Assembly: GCA_029204225.1 (NCBI GenBank)
Contig: CM055096.1
Coordinates: forward strand, 29,256,995 to 29,320,994
Direction of reading: 5' to 3'
DNA from: Diphasiastrum complanatum
Lineage: Eukaryota; Streptophyta; Lycopodiopsida; Lycopodiales; Lycopodiaceae
Length of the DNA: 64,000 bases
In this document: positions 42,621 to 55,000 of the stretch, piece after piece
How the letters are laid out: each line of letters starts with the position of its first letter
Position numbering within the stretch: the first letter of the stretch is position 1
Made by a program: the position numbers and the translations under genes
The notes under the pieces: generated by a model
Database searches by the model: none
The model's input: the letters and a program-made list of their open reading frames with translations, nothing else
What the model was told of the DNA's origin: nothing

Positions 42621-43731
42621 TTTTGTACACTACTCAGATGAGAAAGTAACAGTATAGCCCTCATTAGTTATCTTAGAGACTGATAACAGGTTATTTGACA
42701 ACTGAGGAACATGAAGGACGTTAAGAACACAAATAGATAGATCGTTGTTGAGGCTGATCTTCACTGCTCCTTTGCCTTCCACGCGTATGGTGCTAGAATC
42801 TTCGAGGTAGATAAATTGGTTTCTACTATAAGCTGTGTACTCCATAAACCATTCCTTGCGAGAGGTCATGTATTGGGTAGCGTCGTTGTCCAGGTACTAA
42901 CTGTCATAGTCTTTGCTTCTTTGCCTCGTTGTAGATCCTGATGTGACACTCCTTGATGTCGTGGTTGGCTCTTTTGCAATATATGTAGAAAAGCTTCTTG
43001 CGTGATCCACCATGCTCACCTTGAGTGTGAGGCTTCTGCTGTTGCTGCTGCACTTGATTCTTGCCCTTGGAATAGTCTTTCTTCTTGGTGTATAGAGCCA
43101 TGGATTTGTCTTTGATGGACAGGCTGCTAGTCTTTCTCCGCATTTCTTCTTGAACAAGATGACCAATCACCTTTTAAAGGGTGAGGTCCAGTTGTGTTGA
43201 GATCATCACCACAAAGTGCTCATAGGACTTTGGAAGAGAAGAAAGGAAGGTCATGATGGCATCATCATCTTAAATAGAACATCCTATAGCTGATAACTGA
43301 TCTAATAGGGACTTGAAGCTGTTGATGTGAGAAGTGATGGCAGTAAAATCAGACATGCTAAGAGTAAAGAACTTCCTTATAAGATGTAATCTTGTGGTTA
43401 CATCGTGAGTCTCATAGAGACTCGATAACAAGTCCCGTGCTTTGCACATGGTAATGTGAGATATTTGGGAGTCGGCCAGATTGAGTGTGATACATGCTAA
43501 GGCCTTCTGATCTTTAATCCTCCAGGCCTTTGCTTGATCACCATCTTCTGGTTTTAGGTCTGCATCTTCTACTACATCCCAAAGATCTATATCTATCAAC
43601 ATCATTCTAAGTTTCAACTTCCAAATGTAGAAGTTAGAACCATTGAACTTGTCAATGACTCTAGCTTCACTGAGTGATGAAGATGAAGAGCTACCTATAT
43701 GAGACATGATAACAGTATACAAATAGAACAA
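42621..43731 (-). pseudogene. Copia gag and protease of element I
   Basis: ATG at 43707 (MSHIGSSSSSSLSEARVIDK), then FNGSNFYIWKLKLRMML, LWDVVEDADL, KALACITLNLADSQISHI; a stop and frame change near 43270; a zinc-knuckle-like YIYCKRANHDIKECH (about 42960); then protease/pre-integrase TSRKEWFMEYTAYSR and VLHVPQLSNNLLSVSKI. The protease active-site triplet is eroded. Confidence 0.8.
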
Positions 43732-43758
43732 ACTTAATCTCTTAGTTTATTTGAGCTA

Positions 43759-43771
43759 CGCGCTGATACCA
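43759..43771 (-). other. PBS of element I
   Basis: Minus strand TGGTATCAGCGCG, three bases inside the LTR end at 43775. Confidence 0.7.
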
Positions 43772-43774
43772 ATC

Positions 43775-44565
43775 TGATGGGGCAAGGTAGATAAGAAGAA
43801 CGAGAACAGAAAAGAGAGCAAGAACATTGTGGAACAGCTCTCCCATTCTAATTAGTTGCTAGGTGACAGTTTCAGTTCATTTATGCAGACAGATTGTTTA
43901 CGGCCAATTTCCATCGCTTATCAACAATCAATTTTTGAGAAGGAACTGGATGGGTGCCAGCGGACACCATCCAACTGGCAATCGCATTTGACGACCTAAT
44001 TGCTTTCATCTGATCAGAAACTGAGGAGTCGTAGATGTCCGTGTTCTGATCAGAGTGAGTAAACAAGCACGATCAAACAGCAATGAAAGTGCATTCAATC
44101 ACAACAAGCATTCATCTATGTTGTACACAGATAAAAATGTGTTGCTGCTATATTGCACTGAAGCACAATACAAATAGCAATTACAACCAAAAAGGTGGCG
44201 TAATTGGGAGGCTCAAATAATGCGTCTCATGGACGGAGCAACCCACAATCTGTGCTTGGATAATCTATTTATAGATTTCATCCGTGTATTAACTACAATA
44301 AATGATTGTCACCTAATTAGGTAAGTCGTTGTACTTGAAAGTATATGGCTTTTGTGACAATTGTATATATTATGCCCGTTGTAGACGTTCTTCAAATAAA
44401 TTGGTTGTCTGAGTTTGTGATTCCTGCAGGTATCAGATGAGCAGATGCAAAACCAAAGTTGGTTTCACCTGACCCTAGATCAATGATCAATAAACATGCA
44501 GGAAGAATCATGAAATAGAAATTAGTCATTCACCAAGGAGACCACTGTGGGCTTAATTTCCAACA
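43775..44565 (-). repeat. 5' LTR of element I
   Basis: 791 bp, ends TGTTGGAAAT (minus strand start) and CCCCATCA. Contains, at about 43873-44006, a stretch that is the reverse complement of part of the LTR at 1415-2570 (about 2095-2225). Confidence 0.8.
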
Positions 44566-45639
44566 AATTTGACTGTTGATTGTCGATCTATTTTCATGCC
44601 CCTGTGATTTCCGTAGAATCTACAATATAACATATTTTTTCCAATAGCAATTGCTAACAACACGTAGTGCCTTAAACCAAATTGTAAATCTATCAATCAA
44701 GCATTATTGTAGTTCTACTGCTACCATGTATAAATATTTAATAGCATGTCAGTGTAAAGGTTAATCAGATAATCCATGAATGCATGAATCAGATGATGAA
44801 TTGATTAGACATTCAATTAGAGCACAACTATTCGATCCAGAGTATTGTTTCAGGAAGATCGTGCATATGAATGCACGCAGACTGTACACATTTTTTACTT
44901 AATCGAATTGTTTCCAGTAAACAGAGTCACGTCTGTATTGTGTCGATTGTTCTATTTTCAGTTTGGTCTTATTCATTGCATGCAGATAATATAATTTGTA
45001 TGTTGTATCACTTTGTGACTTATAGTTAATGTTGATTGTAATGCTCAAGCTCCGACTTGCTTGATCTATTCATGTTTCAACATCTTTAACGAGTTTGTGT
45101 GTGTCTACGGAATCGATTGTCTCGGTCCTTGTAACTTTGAAGTTCGGATTAAGTATAGCTATCATCGACTTATAGCTCGAATCCGATAGACGTAGATTCA
45201 TGCACCGAGAAATCTTTCCGCATTAGATTTCTTGACAAGTTCTATCGGTACCTATATTATCCAAGGCCTAAGTGTATTTAGAGCTCTTGGGAGCTATAAC
45301 CTTTGGATATTTTGTTAACCCAAGTTGATAGCAGATGCCCTCTAATATTGAGTTGCATTATTATTGAAGCCAAAAGTTGTCAAGTTTTGCACCTAATTAA
45401 TCAACAAAACTTGACCTCATTGATGACTACTGATGTCTACAATGATTACAAACATGATCAATTCATCCACAACAACCTCCAATGTTCAACCAACTATGTT
45501 ATATATTGTACCATGTCCTACAATATCTACCTTGGCTATAGTTGGGTCATATGCAATAACCCATTTCATATACAAAATCTCTCTTAGCTAGCATTTGTAT
45601 AGCTGGGGATTTTTGCATTGATTGAAAAAATTTTATATC
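44566..45639. other. Non-coding stretch
   Basis: No element ends or protein similarity recognised. A 94-codon ORF at 45303-45587 has no motifs. Confidence 0.4.
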
Positions 45640-46730
45640 GACCTTTGCATCGTTGAGATTTCTAGTCCATATTAAGGGCTCATAATCTTGAATTACAAGG
45701 CTTCTTCCTCCATGTGCATTTGTCAACCTTCAAGCTAGTTTGCATGTCAGCTTTAATCATGTGACTAGGTTGCATCACTACATCATCTCCTTCTTTGGGT
45801 AACTTTAGACACCAGATTTTTTCTGATGCAACTACAAGAGGTAACAAATCATCTACTAGGATTAGATCATGGTATAAATTAGGCTTTCATATAGGACCAA
45901 ATATCCTACCAACTACTTTTTGAGCTTCGGTCACCACCAAGCATTCTCGTTCAATCTCGATATCATAAGCAATAATTCCAATTACTCCTACTAGCTCGAA
46001 AGCTTTTGCTTCTCCTCTCCTCAAGAGTCAAATGAGTTCATTAGACTATATAGCTTTTCTTGCAGACTGATGTTTTTTTTGTCCTAGTTGATTGTTGCCT
46101 TTTGTACGCGCAATATTTTTAGTCCATCATGATTCATTTCTCTTCAATGTGTCCACTCTTTCCACAATGGTTGCATTAAACATTTATTCAATCCTTTTTT
46201 CGTGTAGTGCTCTCTACGTCACTTGTAAGAAAATTCTCTTGATCTATGTGGTTTACTTTCAGCCAAATCAATGCCATCCTAGATTTTTACTTGCATCATC
46301 GCATTCGGTTCCTAAATCAATTGATTCGGTAAAAGTTGAACTAGAATCATGATTCTCATGTCTGGTCCATCTAATGAACAAATAGCTAAGTTTGCATACT
46401 ATGTTTTGTGGTTTGAATCAATTATAGAAACAAAATTGAGAATATCCAAGTGGAATTGGGGCTCCATGTTGTAACGTCCCTTGTGAAAATTGAATTCTAA
46501 CGTTTACGACTCCATCTCCCAAAGTCGTCATTGCTTGAGTTGTAAGCACGAGTTTTCAATCTTAGTTTCCTTGCTAAACTCTTCAAATCTTTGGGTCCAA
46601 ATTGTGATTTCACCTTAATTAGCATAAGTTGTTTCAAGACAACAAGTCGTGTCACCTCAAGTGGCATGACTAGTGCTTGTGGCCTATCCATGGTTGGTGG
46701 CAAATAATTGGTTTGCAAAAATCAATTTCT
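45640..46730 (-). pseudogene. Decayed gag-like fragment with zinc knuckle
   Basis: Minus strand near 46130-46195 reads CNHCGKSGHIEEK with the last Cys lost. Downstream (lower coordinates), a long reading with few stops runs EAKAFELVGVIGIIAYDIE, REACLVV-like and KEGDDVVMQPSHMIKADM. A 73-codon open stretch (46497-46718) precedes the knuckle. Probably a retrotransposon gag C-terminus; lineage not determined. Confidence 0.35.
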
Positions 46731-47841
46731 AATTGTGTGTCCTCTAAGCTATCAAGATCACCTAATGTTCCAAAATTTCTAGCTATCTTCACTACACATT
46801 TCCTACGTTTTCTAACAAGAACAAATTTGCCAATTCATTGAGAGATTCTTCAATTCGTTTTGGATTATTTTGATGTCTTCTCTCCAACTTCGACTACTTC
46901 CAATATAGATTCAAGCAAGGTTGAAAGATTTTCATTTTCTTGGTGGATTAAGTTTTAGCTTCAAGATTAAAATGTCAACATATCAAGTTACAAAAGATAT
47001 TTCTAGTAAACAATATCAATGATGACATATATACTTCTTTGCAACAGGACTTAAGGAGAAGCCTCTACTTCACACAAGCTTTGATTAAGGTTCCAAACAT
47101 GCTTTATCCTTTCCATGAAAAAACTGTGGAAGGGCTGAACTGGTCTCCATAATGGCTTTTTCTAAACTCATTTGATACAACAACGTCATGTCCAAAATTG
47201 TACATGAGCATCACAAAAATATCCTTAGTGATGTTAGCTCTCACTCTTGAAGATAGTAATACATATGCAGCACTTTCGATATCCCTTAAATTCATGTACC
47301 ATCTCTTTTGTGTTTACAGCATGAGGTTTATCAATCTGCGTACTTCAATCTCGCTGTGTGATGGCATGCTTCTGGTGACTACGAAGTTTTAGTTTTAGAA
47401 ACGGATTTCAAATCGCAACTGCTTCAATCTAGCCATGTATGATGGATGGTACACATCTAAATTAATGGTAAGTGTGAATCAAAGTTTTGAATTTAGAAAT
47501 GGGTTTCAAATGTAGCTACCAATTGATGGCTATGGTAACAGGCAATTATTAAACCATTGCCTTATCAAAGAGCTATTTAACAAGGAAAGCTGTGCACACA
47601 TTAGCTATTGCAGAACTATCGGCCTTGGCTCTCATTTGATGCAAAGATAAAAAATGAGGAAGGGCAGCAGTGTTCTGAGAAGAAAGATGTGTGAATAACA
47701 AGGGTACCCTGCAAGGATCACCAAATGAACTAGAAAAAGAGGTGGCTATGGTAACAGGTAGTAACAAAACCACTGCATTATCATAAAGTTATTTAACAAG
47801 GAAAGGTCTGCACAAATTAGCGGTTTCTTGCAAGGGGCGGC

Positions 47842-47904
<63 letters not shown>

Positions 47905-48066
47905 TAAAGCAAACTTTTCACCCATATTACATTCAGAAATGTCATCAGCAAGCTATAAATGATCAACATTCACCTAAAGAACTGTTCATTGCATCGTACC
48001 ATCAGAGCCAAGCTCAACCAGCAAGGGAATAATCCAAACAACAACATAGAGACAATTTAGATCATT
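46731..48066. other. Region downstream of the INTS4 gene
   Basis: An imperfect direct repeat (about 47530-47625 and 47743-47835: GGTAACAG, TATTTAACAAGGAAAG, GCACA.ATTAGC) and a (GA)n microsatellite at 47844-47900. The segment next to 48067 should contain the INTS4 3' UTR and poly(A) signals. No gene seen. Confidence 0.5.
47844..47900. repeat. (GA)n microsatellite
   Basis: 57 bp of uninterrupted GA. Confidence 0.95.
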
Positions 48067-49012
48067 TCAAGATTTTGCAGCTGCACATTTTGCAACACTA
48101 CTAATTTTCTGGCTTAGATAAACTTCCCTTTCGGTAGAAAGAGGGAGGAGATGCCCTTGTGGACCCCTTCCATGGCTATTTCTATCTTCATGGCACTCTA
48201 TATAGATTTGAAGCTTCAGCACACAAGTCTCAACCTTTGGCATGTCCTGCAACAGCAAAGTTTGAAATATTCGTTCTTCAAATAATTGCTTGTCGATAGA
48301 ATTGTGATCGACAAAGTGAAACTCACATTTAAAATTTTCGATTATCATTCTCACCCACAACTTACAGGAATTTACTATGTTAGAAAGATTAACAAGTATT
48401 GTGATTCCAAAAGGAAATCCTGCAATGAAGTGTATAGTATGTTCACTATCACTGTTGGGTGGCTCAAGTTCTGCCCCCATCTCTTTTAAGCCTTCTGCAA
48501 CATTGACAAGGGAGGGCCAATAATTTGCAGCAAGTTCAAAGGCCTGTTGAGCACGTGAAGGGCCTAAATTCATCACTGTGAATAAAAACTTTGCTGCTTC
48601 TAGGAACGTTGAGACTTGAGGGTCCACTTTAGAGATTCGATTATGTGCTTCAAAGCAAAGCATTAACTTAGACCTAGACTTGAGACCTTTTTCATGCTGA
48701 GCAGCCCCAATTTGCATGAAAGCCAACTGCAAAACCGAAATATACGTGCAAAGCTCAATAACAAGAGATTGTTGGTCTTGATTGAAACCAGAAAAGCAAT
48801 ACTCCATACGCATCACAGCACTATACAGTTTCGCCAAGTATTCCTCCAATAAGTATTTCGAGGAATCATTCACAGAAGATACTGTGTTTCCACAGAGCAA
48901 TGCACCCAGTTGTGCCACTAGTAGCAGGCAATTCACATACAAAGATGCAAAACTTGCTGCGGATCTAAAAGATTGTTGCCCCCTGATAGCCCTGAGGTCC
49001 CTTTTACAGCCA
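48067..49012 (-). CDS. INTS4: INTS4 last coding exon
   Basis: Acceptor GAAGTGCAG before 49012 in the phase left by the previous exon. Encodes 315 residues from GCKRDLRAIRGQQSF to KCAAAKS and the stop TGA. The tail includes the family motif ending TEREVYLSQ. Confidence 0.88.
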
Positions 49013-52000
49013 CTGCACTTCAGGTTCCAAGTGTTAGAGAGATATATCCTTTTTAAACATAGGACAAATATAGAATAGACACCCTTCATTTACAATTCCT
49101 AAACTTTAGGAGGCTCATATTCAAGAATAAAGCCATGTCAAAAGTGGAATCAATCTAAGATGACGATGTCAGCAGTGCCAAAACACAAAAACAAGCATTT
49201 ACTTCATGAACTTGAACTCCCAACTAAGAAACCGAGAATATTATAAGATTTTAGGTTCTTACATAAGAATCCGCAATGCTTTTCTATATGCACGTGCTTC
49301 CAGCAGACATTTGACACCATGAGAAATCTTCATTACTTGTAAGATAAATTCAAAGGCCTTTCTTCTCAAGGTGTCTTTAGAGAAGCTCGCTTGCTGAACT
49401 TCAGTTGATGTTGCATCAAGACCTCCCACTTCCCAAGGTGTAGAACTTGTTGAAGGCACATCCACGTCCATCTTGTCTGCATTTATGATACTTAAGAATG
49501 TGTTTTTCAACTGAGTAAATTCATCTTCTTCGTCACTTTTTGAAGACGTTAAAACCCTTTGCTGCATACAGAATGACGGTGAAAACCCTTTCTGTTCTGC
49601 ATTTGTAGCTTCATTCATTAACGGCCACTTTTTGGAACCTCCATAACAGATATCATCAGCTATATCATGGTCTTTCTTCCAGGACCACAAGTACTTCATA
49701 CTTCTGTAACCAATTGGACGCTGTTCCAAAGATGGCATGTCTTTAAACATACTTTGATAGACAATATTGGCATATGAAAATATTCTGGCTGGGACTAAGG
49801 AGACTATGGTAGGCTCTGCTGAAGCTGCTGCAACAAAAAGAACCAATAAACCCTTGCACTTCTGGTCATCAAGCCCCATGTCTGCATTCATTAACACTTT
49901 CATCTGCACCAAAGCAAATTAGCTGTAAGAAATATCAAGGACAAGTGCAATATGTATCAAAAAGTTACAGCTATTAGAAACAGAAAATACAACATACAAT
50001 AATAATATAATTTTGCTCATGTACCATAGATCTCCTCATTAAAATGCACATCGATCCTTGAAGACATTATCACTTGGCAGAGTCATCCACATTTGTGCCA
50101 CAGCCGTTACTTCGGCTATAACAGTGTTGTACTTCACACCTTTACTTTGACACCATGCTCAGTATAGGAGAACAAACCTCAGTAATTACTTACTTGGGAC
50201 TTGGGTCCTTGAAGTCACTTAGCGGTAATAAGTACAATGCAAGTACGTTTAATACTATACTAGTACAATCAATGAATGACATAAACAAATTGATAGTTTC
50301 TCATACACCAAACCTTTCTTGCCCTGGAATGGAACGCGTTCCATTCCGGAACTTGAACAAAAAACAAAATTTAAAAATATGTATTTTTTTAACAAGGATA
50401 GCATTATGTTGCTATCATATAGGTGGGAATTGTAAATTCCTTAGAAATACACTACCATCCCCCTTTTGAAATTGGTAACATACCCAAAGAATTGAGGACT
50501 CTTATCCTTTCAACTTTTTTTAACTTCACATTGGAAACAATGTGTCACATAATCGTTAAGATCCTTCAAGCTTAGGCATCAAAATGAACCATCCTTTTAT
50601 TCACTAACGGCACAATCCATTCATCTCACTATAGTAAATCATGTACATCTTTAACCCTAATGACAATGTCCAAACTCTTGCAAGTATATACGAGCAATCC
50701 AATCTCCCTCTTACCGATATCGGATCACAAAGAAACTATATCATGAATGTGCATTATGACGTTTGTGCCAAGTAACTTGTATTAATGGCTTGGACCCTAC
50801 TGTCTCCAACTAAGACCTCAAGGGAAACAGTTGCTCCAGCAACTCTATGGCCTACTAATCTATGAATTTTGGTGCGTCATAAACGAAAGATGACAAATTA
50901 GTTGGGGCATTTGACATTTATTGATAACACTAGGCTCTGACATAACATTTACTGACATGACAGATCAACACAGATATGACAAATTGATCATTAGCTCTAA
51001 CATGATGTGTCCCAAAATGTTGTGCAACTACGAACCTAATGGCTACGGCACATGACGGTTTCCAAGTTAACATCAGACAGTTTATCTTCTTGTTAAGCAA
51101 AATCAGCTATTAAGGCCTTATAGAACATACTATATTTGATAAATAAAATATCATTCAGTTAACAGCTCGGTTAACAAGTATCCAGATTGATAGCACTTGG
51201 AAATAACCTCCTCAAGAAGTTCGTTGATGATGCAGGCAGTAAAGCTGCCATGTCTCCTCCCCAAAGTCTTCAGTGCCCTAAACATGCTACTTGTTTCCTG
51301 CCAAGAAAAAGGAATACAGTTTGATTTATTAAATTTCATATTCTATCTTTTATCAGACAAAAACTCACTGAAAAATTCAAAATCTCATTGGCCTCTTCAC
51401 CTCAAGAAATCAACCAAGGGAACTAGCCTCATATCTTGATCCATAAAGCCATCTATAAAGTATATAATAGTTTTGTAGAAACAAAACCACCTTGTATGCC
51501 CCCATCTTTGTCAACCTGACGGACTATGAAAATAATCTATGTTTGTACCGGAAACTCATTTAGTGAGACATGAAATATAGATGAACGAAATAGGAAAGTA
51601 ACAATTTTGCAAAACCAATCCTGTTATTTGGAAGACCCCACATGAAGGTAATACAGGGAATAACCGATGTACAGAAGTCAGTAAATTACTGTCAGCAGAT
51701 TCTATCTTGACTGTCAATGTAGATCACATCTTTTGTAAGATGTATCAATCTCATTACAAAAATTGAGCATTTTAAATCTCACTGCAGCACCACTAAGGCA
51801 GAGAGCATGAAAGGTCTATGTGAAACGACAGGAGAAATGCACCAGTCTCAAGAAGGAAAAAAGGTCAATTGTCAAATGCAACGCTTTACATGGAGGTGAA
51901 TATCTCTGTCAAATGCATCGTTCCTGCCGAGGAACTACAAGCTTTCCAGATCAAAGTTCTGAACCACACATAGAAAATTCATATCATCATGGGTAATTGA

Positions 52001-55000
52001 GGACAGATTTCAAGTTGACAGCAGGTAAATTGTGAGCCATTAAAACTAAGCGAGGGACAAAAGACAGTATACTTAGACATAAATAATGGCATACAGAATC
52101 TGACTTCCACACATTTATCACATTTCAATAACCACAAAAGCCCGAATTCACATATACGTAGAAAACTAGATTGATATATAAGATGTTCATGAAATTTTAT
52201 GTGCATACCAGGAACACTATAGTTTCGAACAAACAAGTCAGGTGAGTTTGTAACCTCCATATGCTTGTCGAAGTCCTTCACAAGTATTTGGATAGTTTTT
52301 CTGAATGAGGAAACATTTGGCAGCAAAATATGCGAGAGCAGATCTCTTCCAGGAATGCGAACTTCTCCATCCATGTCCTCAAGAACAGCAAAAATCTAGA
52401 GAAGAATAGTGTCAAAATTTTGAAAGGTTTCTATTTATTTACAAAGTCATCAACAGGGAAGAAAACAATCCAGATGTATGCAAATATACAAGATCATATG
52501 TGAATAAGCCCATATAAAACTTAGAAAAGCAGAAACTAAATGTATAGATGTTATGAACACAGATGACAAATAATGGCATAACATGTCACATAAGAACGGT
52601 AGACAGTAACATGATGATCAAATAGAATTCCCCTCAAAGAATACCATACAACCAACATGACATTGCTGGGCAAGTCCTCCTACAAAGGAGCAATGCTAAA
52701 CATCTATTGAGCTAGTATTCCATAGCTTGGGGGCTAGATCTGTTCGATCTAGGTTTGGTTGGATCTTTCTAGATTGTAATATTCAATATATATATATTAT
52801 AGCAAAATGATGTATTTGTACCTAATATAATGAGCATCGAAGTGCTAAATAAAAGGATGGTCACTCACTGCCATGGTAATCTCAGACTAATTTTTGGCAT
52901 CCTTTGATATATCCATTTCTCATCTTCCAAAGGGTCCTCACTCATACATCAAGCAGCTTCTTCAAGGTATTATTCTCACAGGGTATGGTCAAAATCCATC
53001 GGCGGTCAAGTTGTCGCTCAATGGAGGATGATCCTCACATATTAATTAAGTACTACTGAACTCTACATAAAATCATCAGGCCTAGTTATTAGTATGCCAA
53101 TGGAGGCCTCACTACCTTACCTAAGGACATAATAGTATCCTAATAACTAGGTAAGGACAAAATAGTCTTCCCCTCTTAAATTGGTTCTGTCCATAGAACA
53201 AGAAGGAAAAGAAATGTCATCATAAAACAAGAATCACTCAATATTATTAAGAATCATTCGCTTGCCTCACAACCCTCTAATAATAGACAAATATACATTT
53301 ATGATATAGCGGCACTCATTTCGTCAATGAAACGATAAAAGCTCTTTTGGAAGAATTTTTTGTGATACATCAATTTAGTACACCTTACTACGCAAGGGGA
53401 AATGGACAAGCTGAATCTTCTAATAAGATTCTACGCGATATTCTGACTAAAACCGTCGAGGCTAGTAGATCGGATTGGGTACATAAGTTGCATACTGCAT
53501 TATGGGCATTCTGAACTACTTATAAAGTTAGTACGAATCAAACGCCTTTTCATCTAGTTTATGGCCAGGATCCTGTAATGCCAACTGAGTTCCTGTACCA
53601 TCCTTACGAATAGCGGCAACTAAACGTTTGGATGAGGCAAAATCCTTTCAACTGCGTCAAAGCTTGTAGGAAAGCTTGGCATAATCGAAGATTGCATAAG
53701 AAGGATTTAAAGGAGGGTGACTTGGCACTGATGTACAAAACCAAGCTAATCAGAGGAAAAATTGAAGTTCACAGGTGAAGGACCACGAGGAAATTCTATC
53801 TTATGGAGAATTGCTATTGGAACATCTAGACGAACAGGATTTGATACTCTCGTCAATGGCAGCCAATTACGCAAGTTTTGGCAGGCAGAACTTCCTACTT
53901 AGTTCTAATCTAGCAATTTTTATTTTATTTCTTTTTGCTTTTTTTTGTTTTCCATTAATTATTTTTTATTTTCTTGGAAAAGGACATTGAAAAAATCAAT
54001 CATAAGTACTTAGAATCTAAATCATGATTTTTTGGATTCTCAAGTCAACCCAAGAACCTCCTTTGTTGAAGTAGTCAAAATGCCTTGTACTCGGATTCAA
54101 TTGAAGATAAAGAGAGTGTCTTGCTTTTCTGACAACCAAGATATAACACCTTCACAAATGAAAACTGCAAAGGCACTTGTGGACCTTCTATGCACCCTAT
54201 TAGATGCAAAGTCAACATAAGAAAATGCAATCAAAAGAAACAATAGAGCCTCGATACAATATTCCATAATCTATGGTACCCGAGATGTATCCAAGGACCC
54301 TCTTAGACATTCTCCAATGGATGATTGATGGAGTTTGCATGAATTGACTCAATGTAGCCACACTAGCGAAGATCAAGTCTTGTAATAGTGATACATATAC
54401 AATAAGTTTCCTAAAAAGGGTGATGTCCTCATAAGATGCTTCATCATCTTTTCTAGGAACTTTTACGCGTCTACACTTTTGCAATTCTTCCTACCAAATC
54501 TATCAATCAATGAAGTAGCATATTTTGGTTGATAAATAAAGGTAAAGTCAGATCCTCTAACTACTTCTATGCCTAGAACAAAATGCAAAAGGCTTAAATC
54601 TTGCATCTTAAACTCTTTCTTCAACACAAGTTTCACAATATTGATATCATCAATGCAACTACCACATAAGATTATATCACCTACATACAAAGTGAGGACA
54701 GTAATGTCATATTCTGAAAACTTGGCAGCTATTGAGGGATCATAAGAACAACTAGAAAATCCAAGTGAGATAAGGAAGGAACTCAACCTAGTGTACATAT
54801 CCCTCGGGCTGCAACATGAATATTTCTTTATATGCTCTTGAAGATCTCTTTGGTGCTCTCGGGTTCGTGATGGAAGATCTTGATCTTCACCACTTGGCTC
54901 CTCCCTTGGATCTTCAATCTCTTGCACCATAGATAGATATTGTGTAGCGAAGACAAGAACAGAACAGCTGGTTATTTGATAAGTGGCATAATAATACCCT

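Larger units (their letters stand above)
41193..44565 (-). mobile_element. Copia element I, TSD AATTT, RT/RNase H deleted
   Basis: Flanked by AATTT at 41188-41192 and 44566-44570. Right end TGTTGGAAATTAAGCCC (minus strand) is a typical Copia LTR start; left end is TGATGGGTCAAGG in plus orientation. 5' LTR 43775-44565, PBS 43759-43771, gag, zinc knuckle, protease and integrase follow on the minus strand. At about 41849 the integrase runs straight into a 3' LTR lacking its first 230 bp or so, so one deletion removed RT, RNase H and part of U3. Confidence 0.85.

Noticed and set aside
52201..52254. Longer INTS4 exon ending at the GTATGC donor (52208)
   Set aside because: It would leave phase 1 and break the frame into the next exon; the GTTACA donor at 52254 keeps it.
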